DNA from: Streptomyces griseorubiginosus
GTDB taxonomy: Bacteria > Actinomycetota > Actinomycetes > Streptomycetales > Streptomycetaceae
Reading direction: 5' to 3'
DNA: 64,000 bases
Assembly: GCF_001514195.1 (NCBI RefSeq)
Contig: NZ_KQ948738.1
Location: 149,207 to 213,206 of the forward strand
Each line of letters starts with the position of its first letter. Position 1 is the first letter of the stretch. The notes beneath the pieces are model-generated. The model made no database searches, was not told the DNA's origin, and was given only the letters and a program-made list of their open reading frames with translations. The translations under genes and the position numbers were made by a program. Below, one piece after another: positions 1 to 7,930 of this stretch.

Positions 1-1014
1 GTCGTCGCCGTCGAGCGAGCCGTCGTGGAGCCACTCGTGATCCATGTCCTCGAAGACGTGGCCGGCGAAGGCGTCGAGCGCCGCCGAGACGTCGTCGTCG
101 AGAAGGCCGTAGACCTCCAGGGTCGCCGTCGCCTCGCGCAGGAGGAACCGCAGGGCGAGCTCCTCGGCCACACAGCCGAGCCGCCGGAAGCTTCCGTCGG
201 TGAAGCGGGTGGTCAGGGCGATCACGGTCACCAGGAAGCGGCGGGCGAACAGGGCGTCGTAGCGCAGGGCGTACCGGTCGGGCAGCCGCTCCAGGTGCCA
301 CAGGGGCCCTTCGCATTCGGCGACGCTGCTGTCCTCCTGCGTCAGGACCTGCACGTCCTCGAACAGCTCGGCGATCAGAACGTCGGTCGCGAGGACGAGC
401 GCACCGGCCACGAGCGCGGCACCCTCCGGAGAGACGGAGAAGCCCGCGGCCTCGTCCTCCCGCCCCTCCGCGCCGTCGAGAACGCCGAGGGCGGCGGGAG
501 GGAACGAGCGCAGCCGATCCGCCAGTTCCAGCATCCGGTTCCGTACGGACTTCGCCCGTACGTCCGCGTCGTACTCCTCGCCGACGCGCTCACCGGCCGG
601 GGGCTGTGTGTGCCGGGCCTTGCGGGCGGCCGGGTCGTCGGGCGGGACGTCGGGACCGTCGGCGGCGTCGAGGCTCTCCTTGGCGAGATCCTGGTGGAGT
701 TCGACCTCGCAGCGCTCGATCCGCCAGTCCGCGAGCAGTTCGGAGCGCTCCAGCAGTTCGTCCACCAGGACCTGCACCGCGTCCTCGGCGAACTCCAGCG
801 CCGGAGCGTCCACGAAGACCTTCAGCAGGGCGCCGTCCGGGTGGACGGCCACGATGCTGTCGAGGAGCTCGGCTTCCGCACCGTCGGCGCCCTCCAGGGA
901 CTTGACGGACTGGAATCCGTCCTCGAGGAGGGCCACGGCGCCCGCTCGCTGGAGGGGGTCCATCTCCGGAGTGCCTTCCGGGATGCGGGTGTCCACAGTC
1001 ACTACGTACGTCAC
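1..1014 (-). CDS. Hypothetical protein, 3' end outside window
   Basis: A minus-strand frame stays open from a GTG at 1014 to the window edge, so the first 338 codons are here and the C-terminus is missing. In-frame GTG codons at 1014, 1002 and 996 are all possible starts and none has a convincing ribosome binding site. The visible protein is acidic, with no signal peptide or membrane segment. An N-terminal segment (about residues 20-110) is followed by a charged proline-rich linker and a helical, more hydrophobic half (about 175-338). Codon use is typical of a real high-GC gene. I do not recognise the family and propose no function. It is transcribed in the same direction as the next small gene, from which it is separated by a 20-bp tandem repeat. 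Confidence 0.7.
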   Translation of the reverse strand, partial: MTYVVTVDTRIPEGTPEMDPLQRAGAVALLEDGFQSVKSLEGADGAEAELLDSIVAVHPDGALLKVFVDAPALEFAEDAVQVLVDELLERSELLADWRIERCEVELHQDLAKESLDAADGPDVPPDDPAARKARHTQPPAGERVGEEYDADVRAKSVRNRMLELADRLRSFPPAALGVLDGAEGREDEAAGFSVSPEGAALVAGALVLATDVLIAELFEDVQVLTQEDSSVAECEGPLWHLERLPDRYALRYDALFARRFLVTVIALTTRFTDGSFRRLGCVAEELALRFLLREATATLEVYGLLDDDVSAALDAFAGHVFEDMDHEWLHDGSLDGDD

Positions 1015-1089
1015 ACACCGAGCTTCGCAGGAAGGAACCGTTCTGCGCGGAAGAACGGCTGGTCCGCGCGGTCTGTTCGCGATCAGTTA

Positions 1090-1149
1090 CCCGTTGCATC
1101 ACTCCGCTGCCCGTTGCATCACTCCGCTGCCCGTTGCGTCACTCCGCGT
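1090..1149. repeat. Three tandem copies of a 20-bp unit at a gene end
   Basis: Copies at 1090-1109 and 1110-1129 are identical; 1130-1149 differs at two or three positions. The third copy contains the TGA stop (complement 1139-1141) of the 118-residue gene, so the array is that gene's tail copied downstream, stop codon included. The unit length is not a multiple of three. Confidence 0.9.
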
Positions 1150-1495
1150 GAGCCACTGCCTCCTCCCGCAGCTGGACGGCCGCCGCCAGACTCAGCTTCG
1201 GCTCCGCCTTGCGCAGCGCCCGCACCGCCGCCACCGAGGTGATGTCACCCGTGAAGCCGACCTCGGCCAGCCGGGAGCGGACCCAGCGGGCGCGCAACTC
1301 CGCCTCGGTGGCGGCCGCGGTGGACTCGACGAGGGCGGCGGCGCGTTCCAGCCCGGGGCGCTCCTCGGGGGTGGCCTCGGCCAGCGCCTGCCGCAGGGCC
1401 GCACCGACCAGGTCGGCGTCCCTGACGAGCAGCACGAAGTTGTGTTTCTTGTTCAGTCCCGTGATTCCCGGCATGCGGATCATCGTGAGGGTCAT
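1139..1495 (-). CDS. Hypothetical protein, 118 residues
   Basis: Small soluble protein starting at ATG 1495. The N-terminus (MTLTMIRMPGITG) is followed by a beta-strand-like segment (about residues 19-27, NFVLLVRDADL) and then long, alanine- and arginine-rich amphipathic helices to the end. There is no cysteine cluster, signal peptide or membrane segment. I do not recognise the family. The start is supported only by a weak purine stretch upstream, but codon composition is strongly coding. It is divergent from the TetR regulator at 1635, with a 139-bp gap holding the regulator's probable operator, so it could be co-regulated. Its stop codon lies inside the 20-bp tandem array. Confidence 0.6.
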   Translation of the reverse strand: MTLTMIRMPGITGLNKKHNFVLLVRDADLVGAALRQALAEATPEERPGLERAAALVESTAAATEAELRARWVRSRLAEVGFTGDITSVAAVRALRKAEPKLSLAAAVQLREEAVAHAE

Positions 1496-1604
1496 GTCCC
1501 GCCCGCGCCAAGCGACTTGAGGAGCTTCAGAGGCTCACTTCCAGGACCCGCTTCACCGTCGAGACAGTTTCATATTGAACAACCGAGGAGTAATCTGAAA
1601 ATGT

Positions 1605-1619
1605 ACGAAACCGTTTCGT
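1605..1619. promoter_or_regulatory. Probable TetR operator
   Basis: Perfect inverted repeat ACGAAAC-C-GTTTCGT immediately upstream of the TetR ribosome binding site. The position suggests autoregulation. The same 139-bp gap would also hold the promoter of the divergent 1139-1495 gene. Palindromes of this length and composition are typical TetR-family sites; binding is inferred. Confidence 0.7.
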
Positions 1620-1634
1620 TTGGATGAGGTGGGC

Positions 1635-2255
1635 ATGGACGGCAGCGACAGGGGCGGCACCGGCACCGCCCGCGTCCCCCGCAACCGCCGCAGCAAGCTG
1701 ACGCGGGCGCGGCAGGCGGAGCTGTTCACGAGCGTCCTGGACCTGCTGCGGGAGGTCGGCTACGACAGCCTCACCATGGAGGCCGTCGCCGCCCGCACCC
1801 GGTGCAGCAAGGCCACCCTCTACCGCCAGTGGACGGGAAAGCCGCAGCTGGTCGCCGAGGCGCTGCGCCATGAGAAGCCCGTCGCCCTGGCCGGTATCGA
1901 CACCGGCTCGCTGCGCGGCGACTTCCTGGCGGTGGTGGACCGGTTGAGCAAGCGGCAGATCGAGCGGGACACCGCACTGCTGCGCGGGCTCGTCCAGGCC
2001 TCCCACGCCCACCCCGACCTGCTCGAGGCGCTGCGCGAGCTGTTCGTGTTCCCCGAACTGACCGCTCTCGCCGAGTTGTTGGGACATGCCGTCGAGCGGG
2101 GTGAGGTCTCCCCGGACACCCCGGCCCTGCGCTTCGTCCCGCACGCGCTCGTCGGCCTGCTGCTCGCCCACCAGCTGGCGGAGGCCCGGCCGGCCGACCC
2201 CGCCTTCGTCCGGGACTACGTCGACGCGGTGGTCCTGCCCGCCCTGGACGTCTGA
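1635..2255 (+). CDS. TetR/AcrR family transcriptional regulator
   Basis: 206-residue one-component repressor. The start is ATG 1635 because a GAGGTGG ribosome binding site lies just upstream; a TTG at 1620 is in frame but less likely. The N-terminal TetR helix-turn-helix covers about residues 25-72, including the SLTMEAVAARTRCSKATLYR recognition region. The rest is a helical ligand-binding and dimerisation domain ending near the C-terminus (VVLPALDV). The family binds small molecules and releases DNA. A perfect 15-bp palindrome at 1605-1619 overlaps its promoter region, which implies autoregulation. The target and ligand are unknown; the only divergent neighbour is the small hypothetical gene at 1139-1495. 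It is followed by a hairpin and the convergent DJ-1 family gene. Confidence 0.9.
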   Translation: MDGSDRGGTGTARVPRNRRSKLTRARQAELFTSVLDLLREVGYDSLTMEAVAARTRCSKATLYRQWTGKPQLVAEALRHEKPVALAGIDTGSLRGDFLAVVDRLSKRQIERDTALLRGLVQASHAHPDLLEALRELFVFPELTALAELLGHAVERGEVSPDTPALRFVPHALVGLLLAHQLAEARPADPAFVRDYVDAVVLPALDV

Positions 2256-2275
2256 GCGCCTCCCCGGGCGGCCGA

Positions 2276-2302
2276 CGAGGCGGGCAGGGCGTCCCCGCCT
2301 CG
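2276..2302. terminator. Hairpin between convergent genes
   Basis: Perfect 9-bp arms (CGAGGCGGG at 2276-2284 and CCCGCCTCG at 2294-2302) in the 77-bp gap between the TetR gene and the convergent DJ-1 gene. It could serve both strands. There is no U-tract, as is common in Streptomyces. Confidence 0.55.
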
Positions 2303-2332
2303 CGCCGACCGCCCGCGCTACCCCCCGGGGCC

Positions 2333-3028
2333 TCAGCCCAGCTTCTTCAGCAGTTCGTCAGCGAGCGGCGCGGAGGACGCCGGGTTCTGCCCGGTCACCA
2401 GGTTGCCGTCGACGATCACGTGCGGGGCCCACGGCTCGGCCGCGTCGACCAGCACACCCGCCTCGGTGAGCCGGTCCTGGAGCAGCCACTTCGCCTTGTC
2501 GGCGAGGCCCGCCTGGGTCTCCTCGGCGTTGGTGAACGCGGCCACCCGGCGCCCGGCGAACGCGTTGGAGCCGTCGGCCCCGGTCGCGGCGAGCAGCGCG
2601 GCGGGAGCGTGGCAGACGACACCGAGGGGCTTGCCGCTCTCCAGGGCGGCGGTGAGCAGCCGGCCGGAGTCCGCGTCGACCGCCAGGTCCTCCATCGGGC
2701 CGTGGCCGCCGGGGTAGAACACGGCCGCGTAGTCGTCGAGGCGCACGTCCTCCAGGCGCAGGGGCCGCTGGAGTTCGGCGGCCGAGGCGAGCACCCCGGC
2801 GATGCGGTCGGCGTTCTCCTGCCCGCCGTTGACCTCGGCGGCGAGGCTGCCCTTGTCCACGGTCGGCACGACTCCACCGGGGGTGGCCACCACGATCTCG
2901 TGGCCGGCGGCCTTGAAGGCCTCGTACGGGGCGACGGCCTCCTCGGCCCAGAAGCCGGTGGGGTGCTGCGAACCGTCGGCCAGCGTCCAGTGATCGGCGC
3001 CGGTCATCACAAAAAGGATCTTCGACAT
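2333..3028 (-). CDS. DJ-1/PfpI family (type 1 glutamine amidotransferase-like) protein
   Basis: 231-residue cytoplasmic protein of the Hsp31-like branch of the DJ-1/PfpI superfamily. Visible hallmarks are the N-terminal KILFVMTGA strand, the conserved VFYPGGHGPMEDL segment (about residues 105-117), and the nucleophile elbow VVCHAPAALL, where the Cys (about residue 138) is the catalytic residue. Family members act as glutathione-independent glyoxalases or as chaperones/deglycases. It is divergent from the LysR regulator at 3079 with only 50 bp between the starts, the usual arrangement when a LysR protein controls its neighbour. There is no Shine-Dalgarno, but a TACGGT motif 6 nt before the ATG suggests a leaderless transcript. 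The exact substrate is unknown. Confidence 0.88.
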   Translation of the reverse strand: MSKILFVMTGADHWTLADGSQHPTGFWAEEAVAPYEAFKAAGHEIVVATPGGVVPTVDKGSLAAEVNGGQENADRIAGVLASAAELQRPLRLEDVRLDDYAAVFYPGGHGPMEDLAVDADSGRLLTAALESGKPLGVVCHAPAALLAATGADGSNAFAGRRVAAFTNAEETQAGLADKAKWLLQDRLTEAGVLVDAAEPWAPHVIVDGNLVTGQNPASSAPLADELLKKLG

Positions 3029-3078
3029 GGTGAAACCGTAGTCCCGCCCCGGCTGGGCGGGCCAATAGGCTCACGCAT

Positions 3079-4023
3079 ATGAGGGATAGGAACACCAATG
3101 GCTCCGGGGAGCCCGCGCGGAGCGTCGCCGCCCCGCTGGACCTGAATCTGCTGCGGACGTTCCTAACGGTCCACCGCACCGGCTCCTTCACCGCCGCCGC
3201 GCGCCTTCTGGGCCTCTCCCAGCCCACGGTCACCACCCAGATCCGCAGTCTGGAACGGCAGTTGGGCCACGAGCTGTTCGAGCGCCAGGCGCGGGGCGTG
3301 ACCCCGGCACCGCACGCGGACGAGCTCGCCGCCCGAATCGTGCGACCCCTGGACGAGCTGGCCGCGGTCGCCGGGCCCGCCGACGGCGCGGACGACGCCC
3401 CGGCCGAGCCGGTACACCTGGCCGGCCCCGCCGAGCTGCTGTCCCGCTGTGTGCTGCCGGGGCTGTCTCCCCTGGTGGACGCGGGGGTACGGCTACGCAT
3501 CACGCCGGGTCTGACCGAACCGCTCCTGGAGGATCTGCGCGCGGGCCGGCACGACCTGGTGATCGCCACCTTCCGGCCCCGCGGCCGCGCCCTCACGGCC
3601 CTGCCACTGACCGACGAGGAGTTCGTCCTGGTCACGTCCCCCACCCAGGCGAGACGGCTCACCTCCCCCGCCCGCCTCCAGGCCGCCCTGCACGCCGTCC
3701 CCCTCGTCGCCTACGCCGAGGACCTGCCCATCGTGCGCCGGTACTGGCGGCACGTGTTCGGGGGGCGCCTGGTGCGGCAGCCCGAGGTGACCATGCCCGA
3801 CCTGAACGCGGTCAAGGCCGCCGTCGTCGGCGGCACCGGATTCACCGTGCTGCCCCGCTACCTGTGCGCCGCGGAGCTGGCGTCGGGATCACTGGTCCTG
3901 CTGCACGATCCCGAGGACCCGCCCATCAACACCAGCTTCCTGGTGCAGCGGCCCGGCACCTCCGGCAACCCGCACGTGGCCGTGGTCCGCGACCACCTGC
4001 TGGCGGCGGCCCGCGACTGGTAG
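3079..4023 (+). CDS. LysR family transcriptional regulator
   Basis: 314-residue LysR-type regulator. The N-terminal winged helix-turn-helix (about residues 20-80; LDLNLLRTFLTVHRTGSFTA, then LSQPTVTTQIRSLE) is followed by a periplasmic-binding-protein-like effector domain (about 105-310). The start ATG lies 7 nt after a TAGGCT element and has no ribosome binding site, consistent with leaderless transcription. It is divergent from the DJ-1/PfpI gene, the most likely target; the shared 50-bp region must hold both promoters and the LysR site. The inducer cannot be told from sequence; if the neighbour detoxifies aldehydes the ligand may be a reactive carbonyl, but that is inference. Confidence 0.9.
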   Translation: MRDRNTNGSGEPARSVAAPLDLNLLRTFLTVHRTGSFTAAARLLGLSQPTVTTQIRSLERQLGHELFERQARGVTPAPHADELAARIVRPLDELAAVAGPADGADDAPAEPVHLAGPAELLSRCVLPGLSPLVDAGVRLRITPGLTEPLLEDLRAGRHDLVIATFRPRGRALTALPLTDEEFVLVTSPTQARRLTSPARLQAALHAVPLVAYAEDLPIVRRYWRHVFGGRLVRQPEVTMPDLNAVKAAVVGGTGFTVLPRYLCAAELASGSLVLLHDPEDPPINTSFLVQRPGTSGNPHVAVVRDHLLAAARDW

Positions 4024-4058
4024 TCCCGCCGGGCGTCGCCGTGGGGCACACTCCCCCC

Positions 4059-4817
4059 ATGGAGACAGCCGAGTTCATCCGGATCCTGGAGCGTGAAGGC
4101 CGGTCGCTGGCGTCGGCCGCGGAGCGGGCGGGTACCGACGCCAAGGTGCCGACCTGCCCGCAGTGGCAGGTGCGGGATCTGCTCAGGCACACGGGGGTGG
4201 TGCATCGGTGGGCGACCGCGTTCGTGGCCGAGGGACACACCGCGTTCCGCCCCATGGCCGACGAACCCGCCCTGGACGGCGAGGAGTTGCTGGCCTGGTT
4301 CCGCAGCGGCCACCGTCGTCTCGTCGACACGCTCGACTCGGCGGCACCCGATGTGGAGTGCTGGCACTTCCTGCCCGCCCCCTCACCGCTGGCTTTCTGG
4401 GCCCGGCGCCAGGCGCACGAGACGGCCGTGCACCGCTTCGACGCGGAGGCGGCCCGCGGCGGCACCCACGGCGAGATCGCCCGGGACTTCGCGGCCGAGC
4501 TCGGGCCGGACTTCGCAGCCGACGGCATCGACGAGTTGCTGCGCGGGTTCCACGCCCGCGCGAAGAGCGGGGCCCGCAGCGCCGAGCCCCGGGTCCTGCG
4601 GGTGCGGGCGGGCGACACCGACGGCGCGGTGTGGACCGTACGGCTGAGCGAGGAGCCGCCCGCGGCGGAGCGCGGGGAGCAGGGGCCCGCCGACTGCGAG
4701 GTGTCCGGGCCGGCGGCGGACCTGTATCTGGCGCTGTGGAACCGGCTGCCGTTCCCCCGCGTGACCGGGGACGCCTCGGTCGCCGAGCTCTGGCGGCAGC
4801 GGTCCGCCGTGGACTAG
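4059..4817 (+). CDS. Maleylpyruvate isomerase family (mycothiol-dependent DinB-like) protein
   Basis: 252-residue protein with the layout of the actinobacterial mycothiol-dependent maleylpyruvate isomerase family. A DinB-like four-helix domain (about residues 1-150) contains CPQWQVRDLLRHTGVVHRW and WARRQAHETAVHRFDAE. In known members His residues from these segments and a Glu bind the metal, matching H50, the HE pair and H in HRFDAE. A C-terminal SCP2-like alpha/beta domain ends with the usual SGPAADLYLALWNRLP. Family enzymes use mycothiol as cofactor or leaving thiol; the actual substrate here is unknown. ATG 4059 is chosen because the family begins METAEFI-like and the upstream extension is the antisense of other genes. 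The tail of this gene is echoed in the repeat array that follows. Confidence 0.8.
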   Translation: METAEFIRILEREGRSLASAAERAGTDAKVPTCPQWQVRDLLRHTGVVHRWATAFVAEGHTAFRPMADEPALDGEELLAWFRSGHRRLVDTLDSAAPDVECWHFLPAPSPLAFWARRQAHETAVHRFDAEAARGGTHGEIARDFAAELGPDFAADGIDELLRGFHARAKSGARSAEPRVLRVRAGDTDGAVWTVRLSEEPPAAERGEQGPADCEVSGPAADLYLALWNRLPFPRVTGDASVAELWRQRSAVD

Positions 4818-4830
4818 GAAGACGCCCCCT

Positions 4831-4985
4831 GACCAGGAGGGCCGCCGCGGACAAGAGGGCCGCCGTGGTCAAGAGGGCCGCCGTGGACAAGAGGGCCGCC
4901 GCGGACAAGAGGGCCGCCGCGGACCAGAAGGGCCGCCGCGACCAGGAGGCCTGCCGCGGCCAGGAGGCCCGCCACGGACTAGGAG
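4831..4985. repeat. 18-bp tandem repeat array between two convergent gene ends
   Basis: About eight degenerate copies of an 18-bp unit close to GGACAAGAGGGCCGCCGC fill the gap between the MPI-family gene and the convergent MarR gene. One copy is 19 bp. Both flanking gene ends (4803-4820 and 4970-4985) contain CGCC-GGACTAGGA, a variant of the unit in which CTAG supplies a TAG stop on either strand. The array therefore appears to be made of reiterated gene tails. Confidence 0.85.
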
Positions 4986-5359
4986 GGCTCCAGCATCCTG
5001 GTGAGGACCGCGCGCTGCACCGGAAGGGCGTCGCCGTGCAGCGCGCGTCCCTTCGGGGTGAGCGACACCCGGACGCCCCGGCGGTCCTCCGCGCACATCC
5101 CGCGTTCGACGAGGCCGTCCTTCTCCAGGCGGGCGATCAGCCGGGACAGGGCGCTCTGGCTCAGGTGGACGCGCTCGGAGATCTCCTGGACCCGGTAGGC
5201 GCAGTCGCCGTCGGCCAGGACGTCCAGCACCTCGAAGTCACTCGCGCACAGGCCGTGGCCGTGCAGCGCGCGGTCCAGTTCGCACTGCGTGCGCGCGTGC
5301 AGGGCCAGGATGCCCCGCCACTGCTCCGCCAGCTCCCGCTCGGGCTTCATCGCCACCAT
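4979..5359 (-). CDS. MarR family transcriptional regulator
   Basis: 126-residue winged-helix regulator (134 residues if the in-frame GTG at 5383 is used; ATG 5359 is preferred because upstream residues do not belong to the usual fold). The MarR DNA-binding region is at about residues 50-100: VQEISERVHLSQSALSRLIARLEKDGLVERG followed by the wing RRGVRVSLTPKG. The single Cys residues (around residue 30, CELDRALHGHGLCASDFE, and CAEDRRG) could make it redox-sensitive, but this is speculative. It is divergent from a DHA2-family efflux pump, and the intergenic region carries two overlapping TGCAT-type palindromes. It is therefore probably the repressor of the pump and of itself. Confidence 0.92.
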   Translation of the reverse strand: MVAMKPERELAEQWRGILALHARTQCELDRALHGHGLCASDFEVLDVLADGDCAYRVQEISERVHLSQSALSRLIARLEKDGLVERGMCAEDRRGVRVSLTPKGRALHGDALPVQRAVLTRMLEPS

Positions 5360-5403
5360 GCGCGGCACCGTAGCAGAGAACACAGATTATTGCACCGGAA
5401 TTA

Positions 5404-5424
5404 AATGCATTTGCATTCGATGCA
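5404..5424. promoter_or_regulatory. Overlapping MarR-type palindromes
   Basis: AATGCA-TT-TGCATT (5404-5417) overlaps TGCAT-TCG-ATGCA (5412-5424) in the divergent MarR/MFS intergenic region, 22 nt before the MFS start. The region is distinctly AT-rich for this genome. Binding by the adjacent MarR protein is inferred. Confidence 0.7.
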
Positions 5425-5445
5425 TACGCATGTAGTGTCTTCGGC

Positions 5446-6933
5446 ATGACCTCTCCGCTCACCACCCCCGCGGACCCTTCCTCAGCGGTCCGCTGGACAC
5501 CCAGGCTCTGGGGCACCCTGCTGGTGCTGTGCGCCGCCATGTTCCTGGACGCGCTGGACGTGTCGATGGTCGGCGTCGCCCTGCCCTCCATCGGCGCCGA
5601 CCTGGACCTCTCGACCTCGACGCTGCAATGGATCGTCAGCGGCTACATCCTCGGCTACGGCGGTCTCCTGCTCCTGGGCGGCCGGGCCGCCGACCTGCTG
5701 GGCCGCCGTCAGGTCTTCCTGGTGGCGCTCGGCGTCTTCGCGGTCGCCTCGCTGCTCGGCGGCCTCGTCGACTCGGGGCCGCTGCTGATCGCCAGCCGGT
5801 TCATCAAGGGCCTGAGCGCCGCCTTCACCGCGCCCGCGGGCCTGTCCATCATCACCACGACGTTCCCCGAGGGCCCGCTGCGCAACCGCGCGCTCTCCAT
5901 CTACACCACCTGCGCCGCCACCGGCTTCTCCATGGGCCTGGTGCTCTCCGGCCTGCTCACCGAGGCCAGTTGGCGGCTGACCATGCTGCTGCCCGCCCCG
6001 ATCGCGCTGCTCGCCCTGGTCGCCGGCCTGAAGCTGCTGCCGCGCAGCGCCCGGGAGAAGGACCACAACGGCTACGACGTCCCCGGCGCCGTTCTCGGCA
6101 CCGCCTCGATGCTGCTGCTGGTCTTCACCGTCGTCCAGGCCCCGGAGTCCGGCTGGGCCTCCGCCCGCACCCTGCTGTCCTTCCTCGCCGTGGCCGCCCT
6201 GCTCACGGTGTTCGTCCTGGTCGAGCGGCGCTCGCCGGGCCCGCTGATCCGCCTCGGGGTGCTGCGCTCCGGCTCCCAGCTCCGGGCCCAGCTCGGCGCC
6301 ATGGCCTTCTTCGGCTCGTACGTCGGCTTCCAGTTCCTGGTGACCCTGTACATGCAGTCGCTGCTCGGCTGGTCGGCGCTGCACACCGCGCTCGCCTTCC
6401 TGCCCGCCGGCGCTTTGGTGGCGGTTTCGTCCACGAAGGTCGGCTCGATCGTCGACCGGTTCGGCACCCACCGGCTGATCCCGGCCGGCTTCGCACTGAT
6501 GGTCGTCGGGTACGGGCTGTTCCTGGGCGTCGACCTCAGCCCCGTGTACGCCGCCGCGATCCTGCCGTCGATGCTGCTCATCGGCGCCGCCTGCGCGCTG
6601 GTCTTCCCCTCGCTGAACATCCAGGCCACCAACGGCGTCGAGGACCACGAGCAGGGCATGGTCTCCGGACTGCTCAACACCTCGGTCCAGGTCGGCGGCG
6701 CGATCTTCCTGGCCGTCGTGACCGCCGTGGTGACCGCGGGCGCCCCCGAGCACGCCACCCCGCAGGCCGTCCTCGACAGCTACCGCCCCGGACTGATCGT
6801 GGTCACGGCCGTCGCCGCGGCCGGACTGCTGATCACCCTCACGGGAGTCCGCACCGCGCGCCGGCCGCAGCCGTCGGTCGTGGTCGCCAAGTCCACCGTG
6901 CGGGAGGCGGAGCGCGTCGCCGTACGCGACTAG
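5446..6933 (+). CDS. MFS transporter, DHA2 (EmrB/QacA) drug efflux family
   Basis: 495-residue polytopic membrane protein with the 14-helix pattern of the DHA2 drug:H+ antiporters. The first helix carries the family's D-x-x-D/V pattern (MFLDALDVSMVGVALPSIGADL), followed by LQWIVSGYILGYGGLLLLGGRAADLLGRRQVF, which is the motif A loop, and a motif-C-like segment GFSMGLVLSGLL (about residues 155-168). Such pumps export drugs or secondary metabolites in exchange for protons. It is divergent from a MarR regulator with operator-like palindromes between them, so induction by a ligand of that regulator is likely. A perfect 19-bp hairpin follows. The substrate cannot be inferred. Confidence 0.93.
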   Translation: MTSPLTTPADPSSAVRWTPRLWGTLLVLCAAMFLDALDVSMVGVALPSIGADLDLSTSTLQWIVSGYILGYGGLLLLGGRAADLLGRRQVFLVALGVFAVASLLGGLVDSGPLLIASRFIKGLSAAFTAPAGLSIITTTFPEGPLRNRALSIYTTCAATGFSMGLVLSGLLTEASWRLTMLLPAPIALLALVAGLKLLPRSAREKDHNGYDVPGAVLGTASMLLLVFTVVQAPESGWASARTLLSFLAVAALLTVFVLVERRSPGPLIRLGVLRSGSQLRAQLGAMAFFGSYVGFQFLVTLYMQSLLGWSALHTALAFLPAGALVAVSSTKVGSIVDRFGTHRLIPAGFALMVVGYGLFLGVDLSPVYAAAILPSMLLIGAACALVFPSLNIQATNGVEDHEQGMVSGLLNTSVQVGGAIFLAVVTAVVTAGAPEHATPQAVLDSYRPGLIVVTAVAAAGLLITLTGVRTARRPQPSVVVAKSTVREAERVAVRD

Positions 6934-6958
6934 CGCGACCAGGGGGACGCCTCCGGCA

Positions 6959-7000
6959 CCGTGCGCCCGGCGGAGCATGCTTGCTCCGCCGGGCGCACGG
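6959..7000. terminator. Strong hairpin after MFS gene
   Basis: Perfect 19-bp inverted repeat (6959-6977 and 6982-7000) with a 4-nt TGCT loop, 26 bp after the MFS stop. It is clearly a transcription terminator. No T-tract follows. Confidence 0.9.
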
Positions 7001-7016
7001 CTGTGAGACTTCCAGG

Positions 7017-7304
7017 ATGGAGACGTACGGGGGACGCCGGAGCCAGGCCGAGCGGGACGCCATCACCGTGGAGATCGGATACGCCCTGTGCAGCGCGCTG
7101 TTCGCGGCGGCGGTGCTGTTCGGGGCGGTGGCCGGGCCTGCGCTGCTGTTCGAACTTCCGGGCTCCGTCGAGCTGTTGCTGCTCCGCGTGGGGCTCGTTC
7201 TCGCTCCCCTGCTCTTCGTGGCGCGGGTGGTGAGCGTGCTGGTGCGGTTCCGGCGGGAGGGCGCTCAGCCCAGCCAGCCCGGTCGCACCAGTCCCGACTC
7301 GTAG
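7017..7304 (+). CDS. Small membrane protein, DUF6332-like
   Basis: 95-residue protein with two predicted transmembrane helices (about residues 22-44 and 51-74). It begins METYGGRRSQAERDAITVEIGY, a pattern I associate with the Streptomyces DUF6332 family; the function of that family is unknown. ATG 7017 has a CCAGG just upstream, and a GAGACT-like -10 motif about 8 nt before the ATG raises the possibility of a leaderless message. Its last 40 bp overlap the 3' end of the convergent response-regulator gene (7265-7930). It lies directly after the MFS terminator, so it is probably transcribed on its own. Confidence 0.6.
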   Translation: METYGGRRSQAERDAITVEIGYALCSALFAAAVLFGAVAGPALLFELPGSVELLLLRVGLVLAPLLFVARVVSVLVRFRREGAQPSQPGRTSPDS

Positions 7305-7930
7305 GCCAGCACGACCAGTTGGGCCCGGTCGCGGGCGCCGAGCTTGACCATCGTGCGGCTGACGTGGGTCTTGGCGGTCAGGGGGCTGACGACCAGGCGC
7401 CGGGCGATCTCGTCGTTGGACAGGCCGATACCGACCAGGGCCATCACCTCCCGTTCCCGCTCGGTGAGTTCGGCGAGGGCGCCGTCGGCCGCGGGTTCCT
7501 TGGAGCGGGCCGCGAACTCGGCGATGAGACGGCGGGTCACACCCGGGGAGAGCAGCGCGTCCCCGCCGACCACCGCCCTTACGGCGCGCAGGAGTTCCTC
7601 CGGTTCGGTGTCCTTGACGAGGAAGCCGGAGGCGCCGGAGCGGATCGCCTCGAAGACGTACTCGTCGAGTTCGAAGGTGGTGAGCACGACCACCTTCACC
7701 TCGCCGAGAGCGGTGTCCTGCGTGATGCGCCGGGTCGCGGCGAGGCCGTCGAGCAGCGGCATCCGGATGTCCATCAGGACGATGTCGGGCCGCAGTTCAC
7801 GCACCTTGCGGACCGCCTCCTCGCCGTCGGAGGCCTCCCCGGCCACCTCGATGTCCGGCTGGGCGTCGAGCAGTGCCCGGAAGCCCGCCCGCACGAGGGA
7901 CTGGTCGTCGGCGAGCAGTACGCGGATCAC
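7265..7930 (-). CDS. Response regulator, NarL/FixJ family
   Basis: 221-residue two-component response regulator. Receiver domain at about residues 1-120: the acidic pocket (LLADDQ), the phospho-acceptor Asp in DIVLMDIRMP (about residue 54), the conserved Thr in VVVLTTFE and the Lys in FLVKDTEPEE are all present. The C-terminal LuxR-type helix-turn-helix is at about 150-215 (LTEREREVMALVGIGLSNDEIARRL, then TAKTHVSRTMVKL). GTG 7930 overlaps the TGA of the histidine kinase gene by four bases (GTGA), so the pair is translationally coupled. It is probably phosphorylated by that kinase. Regulated genes are unknown. Confidence 0.95.
   Translation of the reverse strand: MIRVLLADDQSLVRAGFRALLDAQPDIEVAGEASDGEEAVRKVRELRPDIVLMDIRMPLLDGLAATRRITQDTALGEVKVVVLTTFELDEYVFEAIRSGASGFLVKDTEPEELLRAVRAVVGGDALLSPGVTRRLIAEFAARSKEPAADGALAELTEREREVMALVGIGLSNDEIARRLVVSPLTAKTHVSRTMVKLGARDRAQLVVLAYESGLVRPGWLG

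Noticed and set aside
25..1242. Plus-strand 405-codon frame at the window start
   Set aside because: It is antisense to a coding-quality minus-strand gene and its tail passes through the 20-bp repeats; composition is poor.
3029..3078. LysR T-N11-A operator
   Set aside because: An ATA...TAT pair is visible near 3064-3080, but it is too short and overlaps the start codon; the divergent gap must hold a site, yet I cannot point to it.
4163..5404. 413-codon plus-strand frame through the 18-bp array
   Set aside because: It is an off-frame reading of the MPI-family gene joined to the antisense of the MarR gene; the array merely has no stop in that frame.
5446..6933. Secondary-metabolite cluster around the drug pump
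   Set aside because: No biosynthetic genes lie nearby; the pump has only its MarR regulator.
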